From contig ONZQ02000007.1 of assembly GCA_900312665.1 (NCBI GenBank), positions 916,102 through 980,101 of the forward strand: a stretch of DNA of 64,000 nucleotides. Direction: 5' to 3'. The notes below the pieces were generated by a model. It saw only the letters and a program-made list of their open reading frames with translations. It searched no databases and was not told where the DNA came from. The stretch's first letter is position 1. Every line of letters starts with the position of its first letter. Source of the stretch: Cephalotrichum gorgonifer. Its lineage: Eukaryota; Ascomycota; Sordariomycetes; Microascales; Microascaceae. Made by a program: the position numbers and the translations under genes. This document shows, in pieces, positions 34,379 to 46,117 of the stretch.

Positions 34379-35319
34379 CTGTACGGCGACGAAAACAAAT
34401 TGTTAGAGATTCCGTTTATCGAACGATCGAATGGGCCGAGTCTTAATTGCTCGATCCCCATCGGCGGGTAGGAGGATGCGTACCTTTGCTGTTTGGCGAT
34501 TCCTGTTGGTGTTAGTAGAGGAGGTTCGAGGCTTCCAAACGAGGTTCAAGGGCAGCGAAAGTTTTCCCCAAGGCGCGGTCTGCTGGGGGCGATCCGGAGG
34601 GCTAGGGTAAAATTCTAGTGTGGTGGGATTTCTGTGCGTCACGTGCGGGGTCCCTCTTTTCCAGACTAGGCGTGGTCGGACCAACAAAGGAGAATTTGAG
34701 AATTTTAGAGGGGGGAGGTACGTACCACCGTACCATCTCCTCTGGGAGCCATTGAACTTGACCAGGGGCGGGTGGGGTTAATATGGAGTCTATTATTATC
34801 TCAGCCACACCTCGACCTCTACCAACACTGGGGCGGGGGGCATCTTCAATACCTACTAAACTTCCCGGTCCTTCACCGAGATGGATGTCTTGATATGCCA
34901 TACTGGGCCCATGGGACGCAGATAAAATTCCTAAAAATCTCACTTAGACGGACATCCTGATGTACTAGCCCCAGAACGCCGATAGTATTCCTAATCTCAC
35001 CGAAACAGACCATCATGATAACCTGAAAAAAAAAGACACGGGCCGGCCGATCATGACGAGCTATGAAGAATCGCTATGAACAAGTGTGCGGTTTATCGAC
35101 AATCCCATGTCCAATTTCCCCAGTCTATGCCCCCCCCCGCCGGCTCCGTCCCGCCCCCGTCCTCATATAGCGCGATGAATGAAGAATATGATACTCGCGA
35201 CCGACTTTGAATTTGTAGATAAGGATATCTCTGCCATCCTCCCGGCTCCCGTCCAACACTTGTTCTATCCCGATCTCACCCGCTAAACTCCCAGCCTCCG
35301 TCCCGGAAAAAAAAGCCGC
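34379..35319. other. eL32 promoter and 5' UTR, and 3' flank of the DnaJ gene
   Basis: About 940 bases between two minus-strand genes. It includes the inferred 5' UTR intron of eL32 (34379-34483). The rest is promoter and terminator sequence without a recognisable gene. Confidence 0.55.
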
Positions 35320-36842
35320 TTATTGCGTCTGGCATTGTGGCTGTCCGGCACCCTCATCGTCCATGTCCTCCCATTGGCTGTGACCACCGGCCCGCGGGTC
35401 TCCCGAGCGTACGCCCATCTAGTAGAGAGATGTTAGCAAACACGATACGACACGGCAAGATAAAAAAAAAGGGGGGGAAACGGGGAAGAGAGAGAAACGC
35501 ACCTCCTCAATGTCAGCATCGTCTTCGTAATCCACCTCATCCACCTCCTCAGCCTCAATGGCCGGCTTGGGTCCGGGGAGGAGCTTCGCGAGAGCCTCGT
35601 AGTCGGCGTCCTTCTGGAGCCACCCGTCCTCGGGGAAGTCGATCGCCGCGATGAGGTAGAGGTCGCCCTTCGCATCTCCCCTCTTGTGGGGCATGCCCTC
35701 GCCGGGCACCTTCAGGACGTCGCCGGGGCGGAGTATGTGCCCGCGCTCCCGCTTGATGTGGATACCCCGGCCGTCGAGGTGGGTCAGGACGGTGCGGTCG
35801 AAGCCGCCGAGGGCCTCGGCGAGCGTCACGTGCAGGTCGGCCGACAGGTCGGCGCCCACCCTGGTGAAGACGTCGTGGGGCTCCTCGACGAGGGTGAAGA
35901 CGATGTCGCCCGGCGTCTGGTCGGGCACCTGGTCCGCCTCGCCCTCGAGCACGATCCTCTCGCCCTGCATGGAGCCGCGCGGGATGTAGATCTCGAGGGC
36001 CTTGGTTTCCTGCACCGTCCGCTTCCCCTTACACTTCTTGCACCGGTCCTTCTCCTTGACGAAGTTGCCCGTCCCCTTGCAGTGGTCGCAGGGGTGGACC
36101 TCCCTCGTCAGGAGGCCGGGCCCCACCTGCCGCAGGCCCTCGACGAGGCCCTGGCCCTTGCACTGCTCGCACTGCTGCGGCTTCACCTTCTCCTTGGCGC
36201 CCGAGCCCTTGCACTGGCCGCACAGGACTTGCTTGTTGGCCGAGAACTTGACCGTCTTGCCCTTGTAGAGCTCCTCCAGGGATATCTTGTACGCCTGCTC
36301 CTCGTCCGCCCCGCGCCTCGGCCTCCGCTGCCCCGGCCCACCGGGGCCACCGGGGCCGCCAAACCCGAAGCCGAACATCTGGCCGAGGATATCCTCCAGG
36401 TCCGGGCCGCCGCTGGGGCCGCCGCCTCGGAGCGCCGCCATGCCGCCGCTGTCGTAGATAGCCCTCTTCTGCTCATCGCGGAGGATCTCGTACGCCTGTG
36501 TGACGGCTTTGAACTTCGCCTCGGACTCGTCGCGCTGCTCCTCAGGGACCTTGTCGGGGTGGTGTTTTAAGGCAGCCTAATATCGGGGTCAGCGCCTGGG
36601 TATTTACTTTCTTTGTCCGTTTTTGGGGGGTTGTGGGGAAAGAAGAGAAGCGCGGGGACAGGGGCAGTTCTGTACCTTCCTGTAGGCCTTCTTGATCTGA
36701 TCTTGGTCAGCATCCTTGCTGATGCCGAGGAGACCTTCGAAGTGTTAGCGTTTTTCTAGAGGTCGCGGGATTGGGAGCATGTGTCGCGGGCGGCCATACC
36801 GTAGAGGTCGATCTCCTCGTCCGCGCTGTTGCCAGGGTCCAT
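35320..36842 (-). CDS. Class I DnaJ/Hsp40 co-chaperone, Ydj1/Mas5 type, with CaaX box
   Basis: Exons 36842-36800, 36734-36676, 36576-35503 and 35418-35320 give 424 residues (yeast Ydj1 has 409). It stimulates Hsp70 ATPase and delivers unfolded clients in the cytosol. The J domain occupies ~12-78 with the HPD motif at 40-42. A short Gly-rich region follows, then four CxxCxGxG-type zinc motifs between 153 and 219 (CGQCKGSG, CEQCKGQG, CDHCKGTG, CKKCKGKR), then the C-terminal client-binding beta domains. An acidic tail ends in CQTQ, a CaaX box. Farnesylation there is expected from Ydj1 (which ends CASQ) but is not proven. The last exon is required to obtain the CaaX; reading on from exon 3 instead gives an unrelated tail. 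It may be the Xdj1 rather than the Ydj1 orthologue. Confidence 0.92.
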
Positions 36843-37750
36843 AACTGAGGCCTTGTCTGCTCCGGGGGTTCTTACGGGGTTGGGGAGCAGTTGTATGTAA
36901 GATAAAGAGAGAGCCTGGTCGTCGCAGGTACGTCACAGAGGAGTGGTGTTTGAGTATGCAGGAGTGGTTGGTTTGATATGGCAGAAATTTTGGCGGGGCG
37001 CTCTGATGGCAACTCAAACTTTCGACGTGGAGGTGGGGCAGTTTACAAGTATTTACTTCCTACCTGTACAAGTATTTGACGCCGTTATCCGCCTTTTTTG
37101 CCTTGACGTGGCGCTGGGCGGAGTACAAGAACGATCACAGGTACAAGAACGAGTAGCATAGGTAGGTAGGTCCTGTTCCTTATTAATACACTCTAATATT
37201 TCCTTTTGCGTCGTCGGTCGTGGCTGCCTATCACCGTACCTTCCCGGCCGCTTACTTTTCTTTTGTCATGGCTTTTGCGGCGGGTATTGAGCGGTGAAAA
37301 CTCGATGATTGGAAGTAGTGGGGGCGGGCGGGCGGGGAAGGTACTCTTTGCCGTCTCAAGCTCAGCTGGGGAGGTGCTGCTGTCAACTGTCATCCAGTCA
37401 GTCCTATGCGCTATCGTCCCCCGTTCCGTCCCGAGTCCTCCGTTCCGCTTACGTCAAAGGTTGGAAGGCCAATCACCACCTCTTATGTCAAGGTGATATA
37501 CAAGTACTCATATACGAGCACAAAGAAGCGGCGGCTTCGTCCCTAGCTCAAGCGTTTCGCCCACTTCGTGGTTTCAGACATGGCAGCGGGATCTCAGAAG
37601 CGATGCATGAGCAAGACTAATTCCAAACGGAGGTGGATACCAACTATAAGAAGGAACTGAATACGCCGTCGTAAATCGTCAATTCCTTTTAGTATACAAG
37701 TACAACAGGGGCCGGCCCTCCTACGCAGCACCCTTGACACTCCCCATACC
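36843..37750. other. Promoter of the DnaJ gene and 3' flank of the Rictor gene
   Basis: About 900 bases. It holds a 12-nt direct repeat GTACAAGAACGA (37123-37134 and 37141-37152) and a TACAAGTATTT pair near 37044 and 37068. I see no classical inverted heat-shock element and no gene. Confidence 0.5.
37123..37152 (+). repeat. 12-nt direct repeat GTACAAGAACGA, two copies
   Basis: Two identical copies 18 bases apart, about 280-310 bases upstream of the DnaJ start on the opposite strand. Possible paired regulator sites, or local duplication. Confidence 0.6.
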
Positions 37751-40700
37751 TCACCGCCTACTCTCCGACACGCTCCTCTGCCTCTCTGTCTGGGTATCAT
37801 CACCAGAACCCTCATCCACACCTTCATCCTCGTCGTCGTCGTCATCGTCATCGTCCTCTTCCTCCTCCTCGCCCCCGTCCTCCCCGTCATCCAAAAACAC
37901 GACCTGCCTCAGCACGCTCTTATGGAACAGCTCCGTCACCACCTTCCTTATGGGTAACCGGTAGTGGTTATACTCGAGCAGCGCCATGATCTGCCTGAAC
38001 AGCCTCACAGACGTGAACCCCCCTTTCCGCTTGTGCCTGAACTGCACCAGCTCGCCCATGGCGCGCTTGAAGAGCACCGAGTTGCTCAAGTCGACCACGA
38101 TCTCTAGCACGCGCTGGTTCACCGCCTCGTCGCTCTCGTCTGTCAGCGCCTCCTGCGGCTCGAGGGGCGGCCGCGGTACCATAGGCGGCGGCGCGCTCTT
38201 CTCCGTCTTCTGCGTGTCGGGCAGGTCGGCGTGGGTGACCCGCTTAGCCACCCACGGTGCCAGTGAGAAGAACTTCGACACGTCCGTCGGCAGGCAGAAA
38301 CCGAGAGAGTTGCCCATGGGCGTCGTGTTCGCGTCCCAGCCGTGCTCGTAGAGCATCTCCAGCCCGTGGACCGACCGGGATATGAGACCTAGGACGAAGA
38401 AGGCCGTTCCTCGGAGGCTCATTATCTCGTGCGACTGTGCGATGTGCACAATCTGCTCAACGACGTCGCTGGACTCGATGAAGGGTGCTCCGAGTTCCAT
38501 TGAGCCGACATTCCCGACCGCCCACATGCACCCCTTGACCTTGGTGATCAGCTCGGAGTCCTCGGATTGCATCCCGTGCTCTCGTATCGTAGCGGCAAAG
38601 TCCTCGAAGTGGCCCTTGTCACTGAGAAGCCTGCAGCCCTCCTGGGTCCGGGTGAGCTCCCTGTAGAAGTGCGGAGGCACATGGGTGTCATGGAAGTCGC
38701 CGGCGGAGGCGTCATCGAAGAGGCTCACGCGGTTCTGGTGGTCATCGGGGTTGTCCATGAAGGATCGCGCGAGACTCGCCTCGATGAGGCTGACGTACGT
38801 GTCGTTCCTGCCAAGGAACCAATCATCCATCTCGTTGCTAATGTAGTCCAGCCCGTCCAGGTACTTGTATCCTATTGAGGTTGACAGGAAGCGGAGCAGT
38901 AGTGGCGCGCCGATCTCACCGAGGTGGTCGAGGGATGGCCGGCACTCGACGATGTACTCGAGGAGCACCTTGCGATTGCAAGCCTTCTCGAGGATCTTGA
39001 TAGCCGTAGAACACACCTCGATATCCGGGTCATATAGCTGCGTTACCAAAAGTTGTATAGCCCATTTCGAATCCGCGACAGGCTGGTGCGACGACGGAGA
39101 GCCAATAGCGTACTTCCTTAGTACGTCGGTTGCGTGTATCCGTATATCGACACTGCCCGCCGTTAGTGCCTTGGAAAGAAGCACTCGTGGGTGGCCGTTG
39201 ACGCCGTAGTCGAGGTTGGACAGGATCAGCTTGGTGAGGTCGGGCCGCTGCTTGAGATCGACGATGTGGTACATCATGTTAAATATGCGCCACTTGTCAA
39301 GGAGGGCAAGCCCCTTGGGGTCCCCGCTAAGGACGCCAAGCATGGGGATGTACCCGCCACAAAGTGTCTCCGTGAGCCTCTCCTTCGAAAACAACGGGTA
39401 TTGCACGGGGAATCCAGTCGTCTAGAACACATACGTTAGTCCATCGGTGAACGGAAGTGGCACTTGGTGGCTGGCGGGGCGGCCCGGGTGGGAGGGACGG
39501 TAACTTACCGGATCGCATTGTGCCAGGCACTCGGCAAGCTGCTTCAGAAGCTTGCTGTCGGCTAGATACCTCACACCTTCTTGCGAATGAAGAAGCGAGT
39601 GCATCAAGGCACACCCGACCCGGACATACTTCTGCGTATTCCGCGTGTTCTTGAGCTCGGGGAACTTGTACTTGAATGGCCGGTAGAAGCTGACGATCCT
39701 CTTGAGGAACTTAGAGGCCTTCACAGCCTCCTCCAACCTCTTTCCACTCTGGAGGGGCCCTTCGATAATCTTCATAATAACGTCCCAGTCCCACTTTGCG
39801 TAGTTTGAACTTGTGAGCACCCCGCTGTCGATTAGCAGCTGGCGGAATGTGGCGTCATCGGTCAGGATGGTCGGGTTCGACTTGGGGTGATCGTCCATCA
39901 GATCTCCATAGTGACCGCCCGAGGAGAACCCTCCTTGGTTTGGGGCGGAGGGTGTCGTCCGATACAGTGTCCGACTGACACTACTGATCTGGTAGATGGT
40001 GCTCGTCGCGTTAAAGTGTGCTTCGTTGTCGAACTGGGTTGCCGCGGCAAATAGTTCCGGAAGGAGCTGGAGTTCGCTACTCCAGGTCGGCAGGAGTAAC
40101 CTGCTCGCTAGCTTTAATACTTCGCCGAGTAGAAGGGTGGTCTTGCGCGTCAAGGTAGGGTCATCGGAGCATTGTGTGAGCTTGAGGAGTACGGGGAGGA
40201 GGTTGGACTTGATGAAGACGGTGAGGAGGAGGGCGGTATAATGCTCGACGAAGTTCTGTTCGCCAGAATCCTCTTCCGTGGAGGGCGCTACTGATTTCCC
40301 TGTGGTCGCTCGAAGCGAGGCCACCCGGCCGTAAGTAGTTAGGCGGCGGCCTGCGAGGTAAGACTGCGCCCAGCCAGGAGACTTGATCCGGAGAAGGGAG
40401 TAGAGGAGATCAATGACTGTCTCCTTGACGCCGAGGGATGGGTAGAGCATACACTCCACAAAGGACTTGACAGTTCTGAAGTCGTACATGGATAGGGCCA
40501 TAAGACCCGGCCATGTCTTCAGAGACGCTGCGATAGCTTTTGAGTTCTGCTTCAAGAGGCCTTCATTGTCCAGCAGTTGGTCGGTGAAGGGGCTGAAGAG
40601 AGCCTCGATGCTATAGCCAGGCTGCAAATACTTGCGCTTCTGAGGCGAGTCAAGGAGGTATAAAAAGGCAGCACTAAGGCCCTCGGGCCCCTTGTAGGTA

Positions 40701-42052
40701 CCTTCTGATAGAGCTTCATATAGAGGCGCAAGACCCCCAGAGGCGATGAGCAGTTGTGGGTCGCGGATAAAGATCTCCGCGAGGGTCTCGATGCAGATGG
40801 GTCTCAGCCTATCTTCACGCTCAACCATGGCTTCTATCGCAGGCCGTGCACCAGTCCTATCCTCGACATGCTCTGCAATCGCAGCTATCGTCCGTACCAC
40901 GGAACGCGAGATCTCACGAACGCCATCTTTCAAGTCGAGGAAAGCTCGTACAAACTTGAGAGCTTGTTCCCTCTCTACATCGGCTTTCCTGTCTTTGATG
41001 AGAGACCTGATCAGGAGCATTAGCATAATTCACGGGCCTGGCTAGGAGGAGAGGAAGGCAGGAGCAGAAGACAGGAGCAGCATTGCGGGATTAGGATGGC
41101 CAGGAACTCACGTCACGACTAGGTAGTCTGTCCTGAGACTACGGATCTTCCTCAATGATGCGATATCTGAAATTGCGTAACGAGTGACTCGATACCCGGC
41201 CGCGACTACTTCTCTGCTCTCGCTCAGGAGCATGACCTGCATGCGCAGGCCAAATACCGACCAGACTAGGTCGTACTTTAGTGTGGGATGCCGCTTGAAC
41301 AGGTCGACCAGGGCGTTGGCCCTGCTGACATAGTAATCCGGAGTCATGTTCTCGGCCTCGAGGGCCTGCAAGAGCTCGGTGAGCGCAAAGGTCGGGGACT
41401 CGGTCGGCTCTTCGGCTTCAGAAGCGGCACCGCTGCGCGATACGCTGTGCGGGGATCGGAAGCCATTGCTCTGGAGCAAGCCCTCGGTGGTCCGCTGCCT
41501 CGTCGGGGTGGTGGGCTGGATAACTCGGGTCCGCTGAGCGTCCGATATCTTCTGACGCAGCTCCTTTATCCTCAGGTTCGACGAGTTCAGCTCGGCCTCG
41601 ACGCGGGCTCGTTGCTCCTTTGTCTGCTTCGCCTTTTTGTTGTTGAGTGCCTCGAGCATGTTCTCGGTCCCTTCCTTGATCTTCACCTCGCGGTTGAGGG
41701 CATCCTTGAAACCCGCGATGTTCTGTTCCGAAACGCCATCGTTCTCGTCGTCGGGCTTCTGGTGGTCGCGCGAGAAGGTGTCCCCCCTCGAGAGGGAGCG
41801 CTGGGTCGGAGTGTGACTGCGCAGGTCGGCGCTAAAGCTGCCGGGGCCGGTATTCGGGTTGAGGGAGGAGCCGCCCCGCGGCACGAAGCTCACGCCAGAG
41901 GCGGAGGTCATGCGCGAGGTGCTGAGGTGGAGGGGGGGTTGGAGGCCATTGTTGCCATCCCTTTCGAGGCTGGTACGCCCAGTAGGATTGGCGCTGGGGT
42001 TTTGCTGAGGCGGGAAGGCCTTCTGGGTCGGAGTCGCAGCATTGCTCAACAT
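37751..42052 (-). CDS. TORC2 subunit, Rictor/Ste16/Avo3 family (pianissimo)
   Basis: Exons 42052-41112, 41006-39509 and 39421-37751 give 1369 residues. Rictor is a scaffold of TOR complex 2, acting on AGC kinases at the plasma membrane to control actin and membrane homeostasis. Residues ~1-110 are Ser/Thr/Pro-rich and disordered, and 111-173 form a charged coiled coil resembling an HR1 repeat. The armadillo-like Rictor N-terminal region follows (LRTDYLVV joined to SLIKDRKADVEREQALKF across intron 1), then the middle domain, and the RICTOR_V-like segment SIGYKYLDGLDYISNEMDDW with the conserved GTAFFVLGLISRS. The C-terminus is a poly-Glu/Asp tail. The intron 1 acceptor is fixed by an in-frame TGA just upstream and by family conservation. 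The chosen ATG (42052) is the first in frame; a GTG-initiated extension to 42082 is open, and a uORF overlaps the start. Confidence 0.92.
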
Positions 42053-42120
42053 AGTGGCTCTAGGTCCAGCCCTGTAGTCCACCGACGGCGGCGATGCCCC
42101 TTGAAGGGATCGATCGACAT
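42046..42120 (-). promoter_or_regulatory. Upstream ORF overlapping the Rictor start codon
   Basis: An ATG at 42120 opens a 24-codon ORF (MSIDPFKGHRRRR...) in a different frame. It stops at TGA 42048-42046, overlapping the predicted main ATG (the junction reads ATGTTGA). If transcribed in the 5' leader, it would limit or couple initiation of the main ORF. Confidence 0.4.
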
Positions 42121-43933
42121 TCGCTTGTGATCAGGGCATTCGTGGGGAAGCTATCGGATCGGGGGGATTGCGGGGATCGCGACGAGGGGGAAACTTGGCG
42201 TCTGCCAGCGACGTGCAAGTGTGGTCGGGGTTTCGGCGCTGCGGGGGGGTATGGATAGAGATGGATGGGAGATGGAATTGAGGATTTGGGGCTCGGCAAA
42301 GGCGGCAGGAATGCGAGGCTCCCCGAAATGGATTCGCTGTTCGTTGTGCGTCGTTTCGTTGTCGTTGAGAATGATCACTAAAAGGTGACAAGGGTTGAGG
42401 GGAAATTGCTACTTTCCCGCTGCTGACAAGGTTGCGACGAGCCCGCCACAAAGAGGGACTCTGTGTGTCTGTCGTGGGGGAAGGGGGCTGTGTGGGGATA
42501 GCGACGATAAGACGGCGTGTCTACGGTGTAAATCGTGAGCGAGACAAGCGGAAATACGAGGTCCCGAGGCAAGCTCTGAGATGGACTGAGCCCACGCGGC
42601 GCAACAACTGCAATCCCGCAACCTTAATCCAAGGACGATGATGTGCTGACTTAATGACAGTGGGCACTGTGGAGGCCAGCTTCCGGATCAGGATGGACAG
42701 ACACACGAGGCGGTTGGGATCCCTGTAAGCTGGGTAATAATAGCAGAATTGCTGGATTGGGACCAGACAAGGGGCTCCAGCCAACCAGCACTGGGTTGTT
42801 ACCTAATCACCCACTGTCACTCCTCGAAGCCCAGTGCAGGTATGTAGTTACATGTACTTGGTACAGTACGATGACATATGTTTCGGACCCGTCCGTATAG
42901 TATATTCTATGCACCATGGTCCGAGACCTTTGTCTCAGATACTATAGATGTACCCACATCCCCAAACAGTCTCTTTGTGTAACTTCCACTGCCTGTTTCA
43001 TGTTACAGGACCAATACTGCCATCATATGCAGCTGTGCTCAATCCACGGCAATCTCAACGATAACGCTCCACGAGGTCCCTAAACCGAAACAGACCCCGC
43101 GATCAGAGATGAAGGGACTCGTCTTCGATTTTTACATCTATCCAACTGTATATTTATTACTTTGTCTCTTTACAAAAGGGAAAGTCTATAGCTCAGATGC
43201 CTAACCTAGCCAATCTTAACCGTTCGTTGTCCGACCACGTTTGAATGGATATTACGTACATACAAGTTACTTGTAGACGATCCCCATCATGGGCCCAGAG
43301 TCAATATCAGGACGCAACCCCGCCATGGGTCCGGACCCGGACCGGGGGCCCCCAATAGATACAATTGCCAAAGCTTGACCCTTGCCTAGCCGACACAGTG
43401 ACGCGAGAGCACGTTCTGCTGGTCCCCTGGCGGGGTAGTTAGTAGTACATGGTGGGGGCAAGAAGCGCGGTTAGGTGGGTGTCGGCGAGTTCCGACTCCA
43501 AAACGTGCGGCGCGGTCCCCAAAGTCGATAACGCTCAGCCAATCTTACGACTCGGGGGATTAGCTCGAAGGACCCAAGCTTTGCAAGTACCGGTGCCTTC
43601 CATCGGAATTAAGCGGATCTTCTACCTCTGTAGGCGCTCACCGGGGGGTGGACATCCATCCCCGACTTGTATGTAAAGACAGCCTCTCGCTCCCTTCAAC
43701 CTTGCTCCAGCTCACATTCATCCACATCTACCTCTACCTCTACCTCACACACCCACATACACATCCTCATCCTCATTCTCATACTCATACACACCTCAAG
43801 TGACCTTATCTCAGTGGTATTTGCAACATCACGCTTTACATCATCCTTGAGCGTCAAACACGTACAATCCATCCCTCCAGCCCACCCTAGCAACACCCTC
43901 CCCATGACCCTTAACCTCCCCTCTCGCCCCAAG
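42053..43933. other. Divergent intergenic region between the Rictor and uricase genes
   Basis: About 1.9 kb with promoters at both ends. The uricase leader (43690-43800) is made of CTACCT, CACATA and CTCAT simple repeats. The ORFs are short and unrecognised. No RNA gene was found. Confidence 0.55.
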
Positions 43934-44901
43934 ATGCCCGCCCTTTCCTCTGCCAGATACGGTAAGGACAATGTCCGCGTATTCAAGGTCGACCGGGATG
44001 AGGCCGCCGGCACCCAGACCGTGACGGAGACGACCGTCTGCTGTCTCCTAGAGGGCGAGATCGCCACCAGTTACACCGAGGCCGACAACAGCGTCGTGGT
44101 GGCCACCGACTCCATCAAGAACACCATCTACATCAAGGCGAAAGAGAACCCCATCAACCCCCCGGAACTCTACGCCAGCATCCTAGGCAGCCACTTCCTG
44201 GAGAAGTACCCCCACATCAACGCTGCCAACATTAAGGTCGTCACCCACCGGTGGACCCGGATGACCATCGACGGCAAGCCCCACCCTCACTCGTTCTATC
44301 GCGACGGCCAGGAGACGCGCGACGTGGACGCGAGGATATCCCGCGACGGCGGCATCTCCCTCAAGAGCGGCATCGTCGGCCTGACGGTGCTGAAGAGCAC
44401 GGGCTCCGCCTTCCACGGCTTCGTCCGCGACGAGTACACCACCCTCCCCGAGACCTGGGACAGGATCCTGTCCACCGACGTCGACTGCGCGTGGACGTGG
44501 CAGTTCCCGGACCTCAAGGCCGTGGAGGAGGCCGTGCCCAAGTTCGACAAGGCCTTCGACGACGCGAGGGGCATCATCATGAAGACCTTTGCCGAGGACG
44601 ACAGCGCGAGCGTTCAGGCCACCATGTACAAGATGTCCGAGCAGATTCTAGCAGCGGCGCCCGACACACTTACTGTCAGCTTCGCGCTCCCCAACAAGCA
44701 CTACTTCGAGATTGGTGAGTTACCCTGCTTTACATGTTTCACTGTCTCATTCCTCGCTGTATAATTCCCGAATGCTGACTGGGTGATGCAACAGACCTAA
44801 GCTGGCACAAGGGTCTCAAGAACACGGGCAAGGATGCGGAGGTGTATGCTCCCCAGTCCTCGCCCAATGGGCTCATCAAGTGCGAAGTATCGCGCTCGTA
44901 A
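43934..44901 (+). CDS. Urate oxidase (uricase) without a canonical C-terminal peroxisomal signal
   Basis: Exons 43934-44714 and 44795-44901 (phase 1) give 295 residues. It oxidises urate towards 5-hydroxyisourate in purine catabolism. Visible family features: ARYGKDNVRVFKV with the active-site lysine, ADNSVVVATDSIKNT with the active-site threonine, THRWTRMTIDGKPHPHSF, FVRDEYTTLPETWDRILSTDV, and PNKHYFEIDLSWHKG with the conserved Asn and His. The protein ends IKCEVSRS, whereas fungal uricases normally extend a few residues to an SKL-type PTS1. The TAA TAA that follows leaves no SKL downstream in any near frame. An upstream in-frame ATG (43904, MTLNLPSRPK) would add ten residues. The open frame continues to 43667, but that part is low-complexity leader. 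Confidence 0.95.
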
Positions 44902-45468
44902 TAATGTGGTGGTGGTGTCGTCTCCAACGGCTATCAGTAACTCGGCGCTGGAAAGGAGTCCGGAGAGGCTAGGATTGGGTTTACATCTTTATGACTTTTA
45001 GCCTACCTATTTAGACATTTGTCCTACATTTACAATGCATGCATCCTGAACAAACAGTTATCCTTTCTACGGAGTGAATCCTAGTCTAGTATTGGCCATC
45101 AATGATCAATGTAGTACTCCCGGTCCAAGCAAGAAGTAGTTCGCCACGCCCTAGCATGCTGTAATACTGCGTTCATGTGTTTAAAACAGTCGTTCTCCAA
45201 GTCAGCTATGATACTTCGGGTCCGCGTTAGGAAAGAAAGGTGTGTAGACCATGGCCAGTCCTATCCCCAGGGCATTCCGTTAGGTGTGTGCCGTTCAGGA
45301 AAACTTAGACAAGGGTATCATCATCGCAAGTACTCCGTATGAGAGAATTCTCCGCTCTATTGGAAACAGAAGAGTATTTGTACAAGATCATGACGACCAG
45401 CTCCATCCCCCGAGTCATACACACACACACACACATACACACAAGGCCACCATCACCATCACCACCTC
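44902..45468. other. Intergenic region between convergent uricase and uL13m genes
   Basis: About 570 bases of 3' flanks with a CA microsatellite at 45418-45435 near the uL13m stop. No gene seen. Confidence 0.6.
45418..45435 (+). repeat. CA dinucleotide microsatellite
   Basis: About nine AC units just downstream of the uL13m coding end. Confidence 0.85.
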
Positions 45469-46117
45469 CTATATCCTCGCGTTGCTCGATTCCCGAATCG
45501 CCTTCGCGACCTCCTCCCAGCCCGGCGTCCCCACAACCTTATCCCCGACCCTCACCAGGTTCTTCTTATACGGGTGCGCGTCGCCATCGAACGCCTTTAG
45601 CCTCGCCAGCCTCTTGTCCCTCAGCCTGTTCTTCGGCAGCATGCCGCTGACCGCCCTCCTCAGCACCTCCGCCCCGCCGTACTTCTCCACCAGCACGTCC
45701 ATCGTCACGGATCGCAGCGAGCCCGGCCGTGTGTTGTGGCGGTAGTACGTCTTCTGCCACATCTTCCGGCCCGTGGTGTAGAGCGCCGCGCAGTCCGTCA
45801 CGACGACGTAGTCGCCGCAGTCGGTCGAGGGGTCCCACATGGGCTTGTGCTTGCCCATCAGGATGACGGCGATGCGGCTGGCGAGGCGGCCCAGGGACGG
45901 CGGCGTCGTGCCGTTCTGCGTCGAGAGAGTCGGGTGGAGCGCCTTGGCGGAGACGTGGTGCCATACCCGGGAGTAGGCGAGTTGGGTCTGAAGGGCGGGA
46001 AGCGACGTTGTTAGCTATAGAAGGCAAAGATTCGAGAGCGAGGCCTCAGAGTTCACGACCCAGGGGTCACTGGCCCGGGGAGGACTGGGTACATACGGGG
46101 CCCAACACCTGTGACAT
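45469..46117 (-). CDS. mrpl23: Mitochondrial large-subunit ribosomal protein uL13m
   Basis: Exons 46117-46097 (seven codons) and 45987-45469 give 179 residues. It is a structural protein of the mitochondrial 54S subunit, homologous to bacterial L13. Diagnostic stretches: LAYSRVWHHVSA, LGRLASRIAVILMGKHKP, DCGDYVVVTDCAAL, TYYRHNTRPGSLRS and GMLPKNRLRDKRLARLKAF. The short first exon MSQVLGP ends at a GTATGT donor in phase 0, and the acceptor CTTCAG precedes ACC CAA CTC. Its promoter region is shared with the divergent copper chaperone gene, 561 bases away. Confidence 0.95.

Noticed and set aside
41001..41050. Separate gene start at the ATG CTA ATG CTC near 41026
   Set aside because: This ATG is in the intron just before the acceptor; the exon joins in phase to the upstream Rictor exon.
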